From Mucilaginibacter sp. KACC 22773 (GTDB lineage: Bacteria; Bacteroidota; Bacteroidia; Sphingobacteriales; Sphingobacteriaceae): 64,000 bases of DNA. The stretch lies in the NCBI RefSeq assembly GCF_028736215.1, contig NZ_CP117883.1, positions 6,820,001-6,884,000 on the forward strand. The letters are read 5' to 3'. Position 1 is the stretch's first letter. Each line of letters begins with the position of its first letter. The position numbers and the translations under genes are program-made. Positions 8,727-17,953 of the stretch are shown piece by piece. The notes under the pieces are model-generated. The model saw only the letters and a program-made list of their open reading frames with translations, was not told the origin of the DNA and did not search any database.

Positions 8727-8864
8727 AATTTCAAATGTGCAGATATGCAAATTTCAGATGTGCAGATGATGTATTGACTTCGTCTTGCACATTTGTTAAT
8801 AGCTAATTGTTTTTGATTTCATCTGCACATTTGAAATCTGCACATTTACTCCATCTGCACACCT
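8727..8864. repeat. Word-repeat spacer, word TGTGCAGAT (right of the NadR-like gene)
   Basis: Direct copies (ATTTCAAATGTGCAGAT and ATTTCAGATGTGCAGAT) at 8728-8768 face inverted copies (ATCTGCACATTTGAAATC) at 8820-8864. The arms can pair over roughly 20 bp. The block ends just before the stop codon of the M28 peptidase gene. Confidence 0.8.
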
Positions 8865-8865
8865 G

Positions 8866-10164
8866 CTATCGCTCCAGCTTTGCTATCCTTGTTGGTGTAT
8901 CTGTACCGGCAACAATACTGCGCGAGCTTAGCGCAATAGCCCTGATGGTTGATGTAATATTACTTACATCTAACGAGCCAAACTCGTCTTTAACGGTATG
9001 GTATAGTTTGTCAATATCTATCTGATCGGTTGATATGGTATGCGCGGGTACGCCAAGCCTGGCCAGCGTTGCATTATCGCTGCGGTAAAACAAATCCTGC
9101 TCGGGGTATGGGTCGGGGTAAAATTTAAAAGCCGTACCATCCAGGTTTTTTTGCAGGATCTTGCCGAAATCCGAACGCTCATAACCGGTTATAAATGCGG
9201 AATTTTGGCCAAATTTCGATGCTTTGCCAATCATTTCGATATTAAACATGGCAACCGTTTTATCGGGGTTTACCTGGCCTGAGAAGTATTGCGATCCGTA
9301 ACCGCCAATTTCTTCGGCACAAAAAGCAACAAAAATGAGGGTGCGGGCGTTGTTTTTTAGCTTTTTATAATATTTAGCCAATGATATTACCGCCGTTGTG
9401 CCCGATGCATCGTCATCCGCGCCGTTGGCAATGCTATCGCCTTCCATCGGTTTAAGGATACCCAGGTGGTCATAATGGCCCGAGAATACTACAAACTCAT
9501 CCGGTTTGGTTTTACCGGGTATCATGCCGGCAACATTAAACAAAGGAAGTTCTTCGCTTTTGATTTCGTAGCGCACATCAAATGCGGTTACTTTATCAAA
9601 ACTCCCCAGCACAAATACAACAGGCGGCGTTGTTTTACCTTTAAATATTACACTGCCCCTGCCGGCAAACCCGCGTACGCGTGTAAACAAATCTTTAAAT
9701 TTAGGGTCTACCAGCACCAGCGATTTTTTGCCGCTACGTGTAATGGCGCCGTACTCCTGCCTGAAATTTTTATCGCCGGTTACCTGTACCACCTGTACAT
9801 CGGCATTGGTGGCCCAGCTAAATGATTCGCTTCCGGTTGCAAAAGCGCTGTCAGCCGCAATACTTTTGCCGTTAATGCGCAGCGTTAATTTAACGGGGGT
9901 AGAACGGATCATTTTAAAATCCTGCCTGAAACCGGTGTTACCTGCCAGTGGCGTTAAGCCAATGCTTTTAAACTCGCCTTCAATAAATTTGGCGGCTTTT
10001 TCGATGCCTGGGGTAAATGTCGCGCGGCCCTGCATATCATCTGCCGACAGGGTTTTAATAATGCGGCCTACATTTTTTTCTTTAATCAGCTTATTTACAT
10101 TTTGGGCAAAACCCAACGCGGTAATTGCTGATAATGCTACGGTTACTATAAAAATCTTTTTCAT
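8866..10164 (-). CDS. Secreted M28-family zinc peptidase
   Basis: A 432-residue protein with a signal peptide (cleavage near GFAQ) and an M28 catalytic domain. The zinc ligands are visible: HYDHLG (about 230), the aspartate in NGADDDASG (about 248), the catalytic EE in CAEEIGGYG (about 282), the next acidic ligand in FNIEMIG, and a late histidine in VPAHTIS. A PA-type insert may occupy about 110-200. It should release N-terminal residues from peptides in the periplasm. It starts 3 nt after the stop of the M61 peptidase gene, so the two secreted peptidases are co-transcribed and probably share a role in peptide use. Confidence 0.92.
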   Translation of the reverse strand: MKKIFIVTVALSAITALGFAQNVNKLIKEKNVGRIIKTLSADDMQGRATFTPGIEKAAKFIEGEFKSIGLTPLAGNTGFRQDFKMIRSTPVKLTLRINGKSIAADSAFATGSESFSWATNADVQVVQVTGDKNFRQEYGAITRSGKKSLVLVDPKFKDLFTRVRGFAGRGSVIFKGKTTPPVVFVLGSFDKVTAFDVRYEIKSEELPLFNVAGMIPGKTKPDEFVVFSGHYDHLGILKPMEGDSIANGADDDASGTTAVISLAKYYKKLKNNARTLIFVAFCAEEIGGYGSQYFSGQVNPDKTVAMFNIEMIGKASKFGQNSAFITGYERSDFGKILQKNLDGTAFKFYPDPYPEQDLFYRSDNATLARLGVPAHTISTDQIDIDKLYHTVKDEFGSLDVSNITSTIRAIALSSRSIVAGTDTPTRIAKLER

Positions 10165-10167
10165 TTA

Positions 10168-12038
10168 TTATTTAACTTTTGATTGCAACCAATTGTTGCG
10201 GAATGTTTCCTGTTCTTTTGATAATGGCTTGCCTGCTTTTTCAAAGGTAACTACTTCAAAATTAGGATTTGCCTCTAATACTATGGTTGTTTCGTGGCTG
10301 CCGGTGCGGTTTTTATAATTTATGGTAAGCTTATCGCCCGGCTTTTTATCTGTAAGCTGGTCGTCAAAACCTTTCTGGTCTTTAATGTCAGCGCCGTTTA
10401 CCTTCAATATCACATCACCTGCATCCAGGCCGGCCTTATATACCGGCGAGCCGATAATGGTGCTTGATAGTATGGGCAAACCTTCGGCATTACCGCACGA
10501 GGCTGGCCTGCCCTGCCACGGCCTGCGGTGGTTGCCAATGATCCTGCCCAGCCTTTTTCGGGGTTAATTTTGCGTAAAACCAAACCTGCTTTGGCCAATA
10601 ACTCTTCGTAATTGTTTTTATCAATGCCGGTAATGTATTTCCTAAAAAAGTCGGCAGCAAATTTGGGGTTGGTTATTTTGCCCAGGTCGGTTTGCAAATC
10701 AGGAATGGTATAAGGTTTCATTACCTTACCACGGCTTAGCCAAACCTGGCGCATATAATCGTCAAGCGTAATATTGAAATCGCTGCGCAGGCGCAAGTCA
10801 AGCGCGAGGGCAATGGCGCCGCCATAGGTGTAGTAACTGGTAAAATCATTGGCGTTGTTGTTCGGGTCGATAGAAACACCCGCATCTGCGTATACCGAAT
10901 AACGGCTCATTTGGGTTGCGGGATATTTAGCAGCGGCAGGGGTGTTTAATACCTGGTTTACCAGTCCTGCTACGGTGCCGGTATAATCATCAAGATCAAT
11001 AAAGCCTGAGCGTACCAGCAGCAGCTCACCATAGTATTGGGTAAAGCCTTCGGCAAACCAAAGCTCGCTGCTCATGTTGGCATGCTCAAAATTGAAAGGC
11101 TCCAATGATTTTGGGCGGATGCGTTTCACATTCCAGCTATGGAAGTATTCGTGCGCATAAACTCCTAACAGCCTTTTTTCCAAACCTTCAACCTTAGGGG
11201 CAGGTATGGTGATGCAGGTTGAGTTACGGTGCTCCATACCATCGCCTGATGTGGTTGGATGGATGTCGCTGATAAAAGTATATTCGCCATAATCGTAGGC
11301 CGGGAATTCGCCAAATACGGCTTTTTCTTCTTGTACCATCCGGGCAACCATTTTGCCGAAATTATCTATCACGGCCTGGCTATCATCGGAGTGAACGGTA
11401 AGGTTTATCTTTTCTTTTTTATTGTCATAATTAACCACATCCCAGCTGGCAATTTTATAATCAGACAGTTCCGTTGGGCAATCCATCATGTATTGCAGGT
11501 TGGGAGCGCTGTACACATTTTTATCCTCATGTTTTAGCTGAGTAGCCACATGCCAGCCATATTTATCTAAATCGTTAAATTGGAAGGTAAGCGGCCTTTT
11601 GTCCTGCCCAACAACCCACATAAAAGTGGCAGGCATGTTCAGGTGGGCGTGGCTTGGGTCGATGCTGGCGTAAGTGCCATCTGTCCAATTGCCAAAAAGG
11701 GTGTAGCTTACTTTAACGGTTGATGGGTGCTCCTCTATCGAGTAAACATCGCCTTCAACCTGCTTCAATTCAAGGGCCTTGCCGTTTACATCGGTAGCGG
11801 CAACATTATAAATATTTTTACCAAACTCATGCGTGGCATAGCGGCCGGCAGATGAACGGCTCATCCTAACCAGCAAAGGGCCGGTTGGGGCCTGCGGAAT
11901 GGTGATGGTAATCTCGGCCTCGTGGTGGGCAGCATTAGGGAACGATATGGAATAATAAATAGCTTTTGGTGCATCCTGCTGGGCCATGGCAGCGGCCGAA
12001 AACAGGGAAGCAAGCGCGAGTAGTAATGTTTTTTTCAT
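10168..12038 (-). pseudogene. M61-family glycyl aminopeptidase interrupted by a 38-bp hairpin insertion (frameshift)
   Basis: The 5' frame (10410-12038) encodes a signal peptide, the M61 N-terminal domain and the catalytic site AHEYFHSWNVKRIRP (about 295) with the third ligand in LWFAEGFT. Its last ~38 residues are junk. The missing PDZ domain and tail (LPILSSTIIGSP..YKAGLDAGDVILKVNG ...) are in another frame at 10168-10479. Between them lies a 38-bp inverted-repeat element (10492-10529). Removing exactly 38 bp joins GSLAT directly to NAEGLPILSS in frame and gives a 610-residue protein of normal M61 length. As it stands the gene makes a protein without PDZ domain; the catalytic domain could still fold. 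A sequencing error cannot explain a 38-bp insert. Confidence 0.88.
10492..10529. repeat. 38-bp hairpin element inserted in the M61 peptidase gene
   Basis: On the plus strand it reads ACCGCA, a 7-nt bulge, GGCC, an 11-nt loop, GGCC, TGCGGT; ACCGCA+GGCC pairs perfectly with GGCC+TGCGGT. It is GC-rich compared with the host gene. Its length is not a multiple of three, hence the frameshift. Confidence 0.8.
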
Positions 12039-12247
12039 GTATTATGATTAGCAGCGATGAAATTACAACTAATCGGCCAATTGTAATATATCAATATCAT
12101 TACAGATGTGCAGGGCTCCAATATTGTATTTTAAAGCAAAGAGGCAAAGCCGCCAGGAGTTAAGCCTTTTTACGCTGAGCCTTTTCTGGCTTTGCGCGAA
12201 AGAATCTTTAATATATCAGTTACACCAATTACACGTATTTTTGAATT

Positions 12248-12616
12248 ATGAAAAGACTGATACGCAGTTTTGGTTTTGCTTTTAAAGGATTAAGGTATGC
12301 TGCGGCAACGCAACCCAATTTCAGGATACACCTGGTATTGGCTTTCATTGCGGTTATGCTGGGTTTTGCGCTCCATATTGCCTTTGCAGAATGGCAATGG
12401 ATTATGCTGGCCATTGCCCTTGTACTGGTAATTGAGCTTTTAAATACCGGGATTGAAACGTTAACCGACCTGGTATCGCCGGATTATAATGAAATGGCAG
12501 GCAGAGTTAAAGATGTTTGCGCCGGCGCAGTGGTAATAGCGGCCTTATTTGCGCTTATAACAGGCATCGTAATATTTTTACCAAAACTTATTTTACTGGT
12601 AAGGCATGCTGCATAA
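12248..12616 (+). CDS. dgkA: Diacylglycerol kinase / undecaprenol kinase, DgkA family
   Basis: A 122-residue integral membrane kinase with three helices (about 32-50, 54-72, 97-117). The catalytic signature ELLNTGIETLTDLVSPDY followed by GRVKDVCAGAVVIAA matches the DgkA family, whose trimeric enzymes phosphorylate diacylglycerol in Gram-negatives or undecaprenol in Gram-positives. The LLNTGIE form is closer to the latter variant, so the lipid substrate is open. Its 3' end overlaps the recO start by 11 nt, indicating a shared transcript. Confidence 0.93.
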   Translation: MKRLIRSFGFAFKGLRYAAATQPNFRIHLVLAFIAVMLGFALHIAFAEWQWIMLAIALVLVIELLNTGIETLTDLVSPDYNEMAGRVKDVCAGAVVIAALFALITGIVIFLPKLILLVRHAA

Positions 12617-13331
12617 AACCCGTGGTATAGTATTTAAAGCCACCGATTATGGCGAAAGCAGTGTAATTGTGCAAATTTTTACCGAGAAGTTCGGCTTGCA
12701 ATCATACATCATAAACGGGGCCAAAAAGCCAAAGGCAAAAATAGGCCGCAATATGTTGCAACCCCTGCACCTGCTTGATTTGGTTGTTTACCATAAAAAC
12801 ACCGGCAGCGTACAGCGCATAGCCGAGCTTAAAAATTCGCCTGTATTACAAAGCATCCCTTATGATGTGATTAAAAGCTGCATCGCTATTTTTTTAAACG
12901 AGGTGCTATACAAATCCATCAAACAGCAATCGGCCGAAGAGAATATTTTTGATTTTGTTTTTAGCGCGATAGAGTGGCTGGATCATCAGACAGGCAACGT
13001 AGCCAACTTCCACCTGTTGTTTTTAACCCGGCTTACACGGTACCTGGGGTTTTATCCCGACAGGGCGCTGATTGATAACGCCGATTACTTCGACCTGAAG
13101 AACGGCACGTTTAGCAAATATAAGCCGGATACGGTAATGTACCTTTCGCCGCCGCATACGCAAAACTTTAGCCTGCTGCTTAAAAGCAGTTTTGACAGCA
13201 TGGATGAGCTGAAACTAACCAACGACGAGCGGCGTTACCTGATCCAAAAATTAATGGAGTATTATGCCCTGCATATTGAGGGCTTTGGCAATATCCGGTC
13301 GGGCGATGTGCTGGAAGAGGTTCTTTCCTAA
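12606..13331 (+). CDS. recO: DNA repair protein RecO
   Basis: A 241-residue RecO. The N-terminal OB fold (about 1-80) opens with TRGIVFKATDYGESSVIVQIFTE, the classical RecO start, followed by a helical domain. RecO loads RecA on SSB-coated single-stranded DNA together with RecR. The family's four-cysteine zinc site seen in some bacteria is not evident here, as is common in Bacteroidota. It overlaps dgkA by 11 nt and is followed by a spacer with a strong terminator. Confidence 0.95.
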   Translation: MLHKTRGIVFKATDYGESSVIVQIFTEKFGLQSYIINGAKKPKAKIGRNMLQPLHLLDLVVYHKNTGSVQRIAELKNSPVLQSIPYDVIKSCIAIFLNEVLYKSIKQQSAEENIFDFVFSAIEWLDHQTGNVANFHLLFLTRLTRYLGFYPDRALIDNADYFDLKNGTFSKYKPDTVMYLSPPHTQNFSLLLKSSFDSMDELKLTNDERRYLIQKLMEYYALHIEGFGNIRSGDVLEEVLS

Positions 13332-13833
13332 GCCTTGAACCGGAAGTCTTAAGTTTTAAGTCAAAAAAAGATCTTCTTTATAAACCAATGCCGTTGAGTT
13401 GAAAGTTCTTTTCTCTCCTAAAAGATGGGTTATAATATGGCGTTGGTGAATATTATTATTGCCGGTTGGATGCTTTATTTAAGTATAAATACGGGCCTAA
13501 AATAAAAAAAGAGATAGCCAGGTGGCTCTCTCTTTTTTTTTAAGTTGACTGACCTCATTATTTACCATAAAGAACTAATTGGTTAGATCGATAATAACAA
13601 TTAGGACAAATATAAGCACTATAGGGTTAGTAGACTAATTTTTGGCAAAAAAAGCTTCATTTTTATGAAAAAACGCCATATTTTGATTAAAAAGGCGTGT
13701 TTTTTGAAAAAAAGGCCCTTATTTTGCCATTTTTTCAATCAAAAATCACAAAAATGACTCTCTTTTAACTGCGGATCTCAGTGGTCTTTGCCTTTCAACC
13801 TATCATTGGCCGGGGTGAAAAATGGCAGAAATA
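13332..13833. other. AT-rich spacer with one terminator
   Basis: About 500 bp. It holds a small AAGTCTTAAGTTTTAAGTC word repeat just after recO, the terminator at 13504-13540, and then poly-A/T stretches with short GGCGT/ACGCC inverted pieces (13669-13700). No coding region is supported. Confidence 0.6.
13504..13540 (+). terminator. Rho-independent terminator after recO, bidirectional
   Basis: A-tract, GAGA.AGCCA, tight loop, TGGCT.TCTC, then eight T. Because of the symmetrical A and T runs it would act in both directions, ending the rightward recO transcript and the leftward DUF6438 gene. Confidence 0.8.
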
Positions 13834-14409
13834 TTATTTTATTTGCTTAGTTGGTGGCAGAAATTTAATACCCCCCACACGGAGGTATTGCAACGTTACA
13901 TCAAATCTGATGGGGGCTTTGGTCGGCGTGATCTTAACACTTTTATATTTGTCGGCCAGCCAATAAAAAACCTTATTAACACTATCTGGCAAACTCCCGT
14001 CCTGGGCCGTGATGCGCTTTACCTTTCCCTGGTAATAAATAATCAGTTCCAAACTTTGATCGTCGGCGCTATGGTCATAGCGGTTGGCAAGTTTTTTATA
14101 ATGAATAGCTTCCAGCTTCATGTTCAATGTATCCCAGGTTTGTTTGCTTATTGTACCCGAATAATAACCTTTAATAACTTTCGTTTTATTGCCCTGCAAA
14201 AGCTTGCCACCATAAAATTTAAAGCTGAGCGAACTATCTATACTTGTAGCAGTGAACTGGCAGGGGCCAAAGCACCCGCCTGTGGCAATTTCTATTTTGG
14301 TTATCTCGTTGTTCCTGGGGGCTAACGGCTTATTACAGGCCATGAGCAATCCCACTAAAAACAGCACCAGAACAATACCATTAACAAACAAACTTTTGCG
14401 TGATTCCAT
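13834..14409 (-). CDS. DUF6438 domain lipoprotein
   Basis: A 191-residue putative lipoprotein. An N-terminal hydrophobic stretch ends in a lipobox-like LLMAC (Cys25). The body carries the DUF6438 signature TGGCFGPCQ followed by beta strands (SSLSFKFYGG ... GYYSGTIS). The family is widespread in Bacteroidota and has no known function. The two conserved cysteines in GCFGPC may form a disulfide or bind a ligand. Monocistronic. Confidence 0.75.
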   Translation of the reverse strand: MESRKSLFVNGIVLVLFLVGLLMACNKPLAPRNNEITKIEIATGGCFGPCQFTATSIDSSLSFKFYGGKLLQGNKTKVIKGYYSGTISKQTWDTLNMKLEAIHYKKLANRYDHSADDQSLELIIYYQGKVKRITAQDGSLPDSVNKVFYWLADKYKSVKITPTKAPIRFDVTLQYLRVGGIKFLPPTKQIK

Positions 14410-14515
14410 TACATGTTAGTTAAAATTACCCACTATATCGGTGATGCTAAAGTTGCAGTTTATATCGACAGTTTCAATGCGGCCTATAACTGGAGTATAT
14501 AATACTGCTCTAAAA

Positions 14516-14554
14516 CCAACAAATCCGGCCTGTTTTGCAAGCCGGATTTGTTGG
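14516..14554. terminator. 14-bp perfect hairpin terminator
   Basis: CCAACAAATCCGGC (14516-14529) pairs perfectly with GCCGGATTTGTTGG (14541-14554). It lies 18 bp beyond the leftward ThuA-fusion gene; read on the minus strand it is followed by TTTTAG. Confidence 0.8.
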
Positions 14555-14571
14555 TATGAAATAAGAGTGGG

Positions 14572-17250
14572 TTATTTAAGCGAGTATACCCAGTTCACTA
14601 TCTGTTTAATTTCGGCTGGTTTAAGGTTAGGGTGCGCGGGCATATCCACATCGCCCCAAACGCCGTGTCCACCGGTTGCTATCTTTTTAACCAGATGATT
14701 GGTTGAAGCCAGGTTTTTTGCATACTTTTTAGCAACATCGGCAAATGCCGGGCCTACAGATTTTTCGGCAACCTTATGGCAGGCCTTGCAATCTAACGAC
14801 ATCATTAAGTTCATACCTGCGGCGTTAGCCTTCATGTTGGCCATTTTTAGCTTCATATCAGGCGAATCCTGGCCGGCTAATACCGGGGTGGTTTTACTTA
14901 GCGTGGCTGCGCCTTCATCATCTTTAACCTCAACCGATACATTGTAGTTACCTTTTTTGGTATAGGTGTAAACCAGTTTTGGCAAAGCCGTTGTTTTTTT
15001 GATGCCGTTGCCCAGGTTCCAGGTGTAGGTCATTGTGTTATTTTCCGGATCGGTTGCTGTTGCGGTAAAAGTTACCGCTAAAGGCAATTTACCAAAAGCT
15101 TTATTTGCAGCAATGCTTTTTACTTCGGGCGCACGGTTGCCGGTGTTGTAATCAATGCGGGCCAAACCGGCATCTTTGTTTTTGGTAAACCAGCCCGAGC
15201 CATATTCCAGCACATAAATTTTACCATCCGGGCCGGTCTCCATATCAATAGGTGAGTTGAATTTGGTAGTGGCCATAAATGGCTCCATTTTGTCCAGGTC
15301 GCCGTTTGGTTGCAGGGTAAGTACTTTTATCCAGCCACGGATCCAATCATAAAAAAATACCTTTTTATTATAATAATCGGGCAGTCGGGTTGCCTTTGGA
15401 TACAAGTCGGTATAATAAATGGGCCCGGCCATAGTAGTACGGCCGCCAGAGCCAACTTGCGGAAAATCTTTCGATTCGCCATACGGGTACCAGATAAATG
15501 CAGGCTGCGCAGGCGGCAGTTCTCTTAAGCCTGTGTTGTTCCTGGAATCATTTATCGGATGCAGCGGGTCAAAATTGGGGCCCGATTCGCCGGTTTCATA
15601 GTTATATGCATGGTAAGGGATATTGGGGCCAATAAACAACGGCCAGCCGAAGAAGCCTGCTGCTTTGGCCTGGTTAAATTCATCATAACCGCGGGGGCCG
15701 CGGGTGGCTAAGCTATCGTTATTGGCATCGGGGCCAACTTCGCCCCAGTACAGGTAGTCGTTCTTTTTATCAACGGCTATACGGTATGGGTTTCGGTCGC
15801 CCATTACATAAATCTCCGGGCGGGTGCCTGCGGTGCCCGGTTTAAATAGGTTGCCCTCGGGAATGGTATAAGATCCATCACTTTTTATTTTTATTCTCAG
15901 GATTTTGCCTCTTAAATCGTTGGTATTCCCGGCAGAGCGCCTGGAGTCGTGATTTAAGTGCTCCGGGCGGTCATCCAACGGAGCAAATGAATGTGTGTCA
16001 TGGGGCAGGTTTTTGCCCTCATCAAATGGCGTGGTATTATCGCCGGTAGATACAAACAACAAATGATCTGGCCCAAACGCTATGGAGCCGCCTGTATGGC
16101 AGCAAATTTCGCGCTGGGAGTACAGCTGCAATACAACTTTTTCTGACTTATTATCAATGGTATCGCCCGTAAGTGTAAAGCGCGATAAACGGTTTACCGA
16201 AGTATCTGCAGGGCTGTAATAAATATAAACGTAATGGTTGGTTTTAAAATCCGGATCGGCCTGGATGCCTAAAACGCCTTCTTCGGCATTTACCCCTTTG
16301 GTGTGCAGCGTTTTAAAATAAGCGTTCAGGAAACCAACCTGTTTAATGGTTTTGGTGGCATTTTTAAACAGCATGATCTGGCCGCGACGCTGGGTTACTA
16401 AAATATCCAGGTTGGGTAAAATGGTCATTTCTGTAGGCTCGTAAAAAGTGCCCTGAATAAGGGATGTTCTTACAAAACGGTTTTCCTCCGGTACGCGCAG
16501 GGTGGTACATTTGGAGTAATCGGGTTTTTTATTGTCGCCAATGGCATATTTAATACCGCCCAGCAGGTGGCCTAAATATACAGGGTCGCTGTACGATTCG
16601 TCGGTATGGCCAAGTTCGGTATAAAAGGCGCGCCCGTTTTCAAAATTGTGATACCAGGCCATTGGGTGGTTATCGCCGTTGATGCCGCCTTTGTAGCTAT
16701 TTTCATCAATTTTAATAAGCACATGCAGGTTTTTGCTGATCTTTTTAAAGTTGTACCACTCATCTGTCCTTTTCCATTCATCGGGCAAAGCGCGGGTTGA
16801 GGGATGGTTTTTATCCACCACTTTTAATATGGCCTCCTGCATAGCAGGGTGGCTGTCAAAGTAGGCGCCTACCAAACGGCCGTACCATTGCCAGTCGTAT
16901 TCGGCATCGGCGGCAGCATGCACGCCTACAAAATTGCCCCCTGCCTGCATATAGCGTTCCAGGTCGGCCTGCTGGTAATTATTAAGCATATAGCCGGTAG
17001 TGCTCAGGAAAACAACTGCGGCATATTGGCTAAGATTGGCTTCGCTGATTTTTGCAGCGTTGGATGTGGTATCAACCGAAAAATCGTTTTCGGCACCCAG
17101 TTTAATGATAGCTGCAGAGCCTGCCGCAATGGATGCATGATGATAACCGGATGTTTTTGTGAATACCAGGATTTTGGGCTTAACAACTATTTTGCTGAAG
17201 TTAAATACAAGCATAGCAAGCGCCAGCAGTAAAGTAATTTTTAATCGCAT
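14572..17250 (-). CDS. Secreted ThuA / sugar dehydrogenase (GSDH) / PKD / cytochrome c fusion protein
   Basis: An 892-residue exported protein. After a signal peptide comes a ThuA-like domain (about 27-245; ILVFTKTSGYHHASI, VGVHAAAD), then a soluble aldose sugar dehydrogenase-like beta-propeller (about 270-650; EEGVLGIQADPDF, NTNDLRGKILRI, WGEVGPDA), a PKD domain (about 705-790; YTWNLGNG, KGNYNVSVEVKDDEGA) and a C-terminal class I cytochrome c domain with CKACH near 819-823 and a distal methionine (DMPAHP). The architecture suggests periplasmic sugar oxidation with electron transfer through the fused haem. Trehalose utilisation is associated with ThuA. Such fusions are typical of Bacteroidota; cofactor use (PQQ) is inferred from the family. 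Confidence 0.88.
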   Translation of the reverse strand: MRLKITLLLALAMLVFNFSKIVVKPKILVFTKTSGYHHASIAAGSAAIIKLGAENDFSVDTTSNAAKISEANLSQYAAVVFLSTTGYMLNNYQQADLERYMQAGGNFVGVHAAADAEYDWQWYGRLVGAYFDSHPAMQEAILKVVDKNHPSTRALPDEWKRTDEWYNFKKISKNLHVLIKIDENSYKGGINGDNHPMAWYHNFENGRAFYTELGHTDESYSDPVYLGHLLGGIKYAIGDNKKPDYSKCTTLRVPEENRFVRTSLIQGTFYEPTEMTILPNLDILVTQRRGQIMLFKNATKTIKQVGFLNAYFKTLHTKGVNAEEGVLGIQADPDFKTNHYVYIYYSPADTSVNRLSRFTLTGDTIDNKSEKVVLQLYSQREICCHTGGSIAFGPDHLLFVSTGDNTTPFDEGKNLPHDTHSFAPLDDRPEHLNHDSRRSAGNTNDLRGKILRIKIKSDGSYTIPEGNLFKPGTAGTRPEIYVMGDRNPYRIAVDKKNDYLYWGEVGPDANNDSLATRGPRGYDEFNQAKAAGFFGWPLFIGPNIPYHAYNYETGESGPNFDPLHPINDSRNNTGLRELPPAQPAFIWYPYGESKDFPQVGSGGRTTMAGPIYYTDLYPKATRLPDYYNKKVFFYDWIRGWIKVLTLQPNGDLDKMEPFMATTKFNSPIDMETGPDGKIYVLEYGSGWFTKNKDAGLARIDYNTGNRAPEVKSIAANKAFGKLPLAVTFTATATDPENNTMTYTWNLGNGIKKTTALPKLVYTYTKKGNYNVSVEVKDDEGAATLSKTTPVLAGQDSPDMKLKMANMKANAAGMNLMMSLDCKACHKVAEKSVGPAFADVAKKYAKNLASTNHLVKKIATGGHGVWGDVDMPAHPNLKPAEIKQIVNWVYSLK

Positions 17251-17311
17251 ATAAAATTATTGATAGGTTTTATTGGTTGTTATGGCTTGCCGTTTTATAC
17301 TTAAAGCCGGC

Positions 17312-17319
17312 CAAATGTA
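17312..17319 (-). promoter_or_regulatory. -7 box (TACATTTG) of the ThuA-fusion gene
   Basis: TACATTTG on the minus strand fits the Bacteroidota TAnnTTTG box about 62 bp before the start codon. No clear TTTG -33 element is seen at the proper spacing. Confidence 0.4.
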
Positions 17320-17481
17320 GCCATTTCCATCGATTGCGTAACTTTAGTATCGCAAATATTACAAGTTTATAATAAGGTGGTTTGCCGGGATAGAAAACGA
17401 ACTGCAGATTAAGATGAATTTAAAAAAGGAAGCGCCTGGCGGCTCAGAAAACAAGATTTGTTTTTGATAAATCAACCGTGC

Positions 17482-17880
17482 TTATTTCTCAATCAGCGCC
17501 AGCCAATCAAGCACCACTTTTCTTATGGCGGGCTCTTTGCTTTTTAAATCATCCATATCCTTAATGTATACCAGGCGGCGGCCGTCTGTGTAATCGCCAG
17601 TTAACAAACCACTGGTGTCATTAACTTTTGCCCCGCTGGGGAAAACGAGCAGAATGCGTTTATGCAGGTTCATCACCATGATATACCTTTTATATTCTTT
17701 CGGGTTAAAAGGCTTCATTTCGCCCGTGTACAAAAAGCTGGGGGCGTTCCATTTAATTTCCTCGCCAATTTCGGGGTCGACGTTTAAAACTATCTGCCTG
17801 ATGGCTTGCACAATTTGGGCAACCGGGGCATCCAGTTTTTCAATGTATTCTGTTACCAGCTGGGCGTTTAATTTGGGCAT
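17482..17880 (-). CDS. DUF1801 (YdhG-like) family protein
   Basis: A 132-residue protein of the DUF1801/YdhG-YjbR-like fold. The family features seen are the N-terminal helix with VAQIVQAIRQIV, the strand EEIKWNAPSFLY and the strand KRYIMVMNLHKRILLVFP. It has no signal peptide. The fold is thought to bind small molecules or metals, but no biochemical function is established. Monocistronic, facing away from the gene at 17954. Confidence 0.8.
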   Translation of the reverse strand: MPKLNAQLVTEYIEKLDAPVAQIVQAIRQIVLNVDPEIGEEIKWNAPSFLYTGEMKPFNPKEYKRYIMVMNLHKRILLVFPSGAKVNDTSGLLTGDYTDGRRLVYIKDMDDLKSKEPAIRKVVLDWLALIEK

Positions 17881-17953
17881 GGCTTTTTAATGAGATTTTA
17901 TTTAGTCTGTTTTTGTAATTTCGGGTATATATCCAAACCTAAAACTTTAATAT

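Noticed and set aside
10168..10479. A separate small PDZ protein gene
   Set aside because: Its sequence continues the M61 protein exactly when the 38-bp element is removed, so it is the split tail of that gene.
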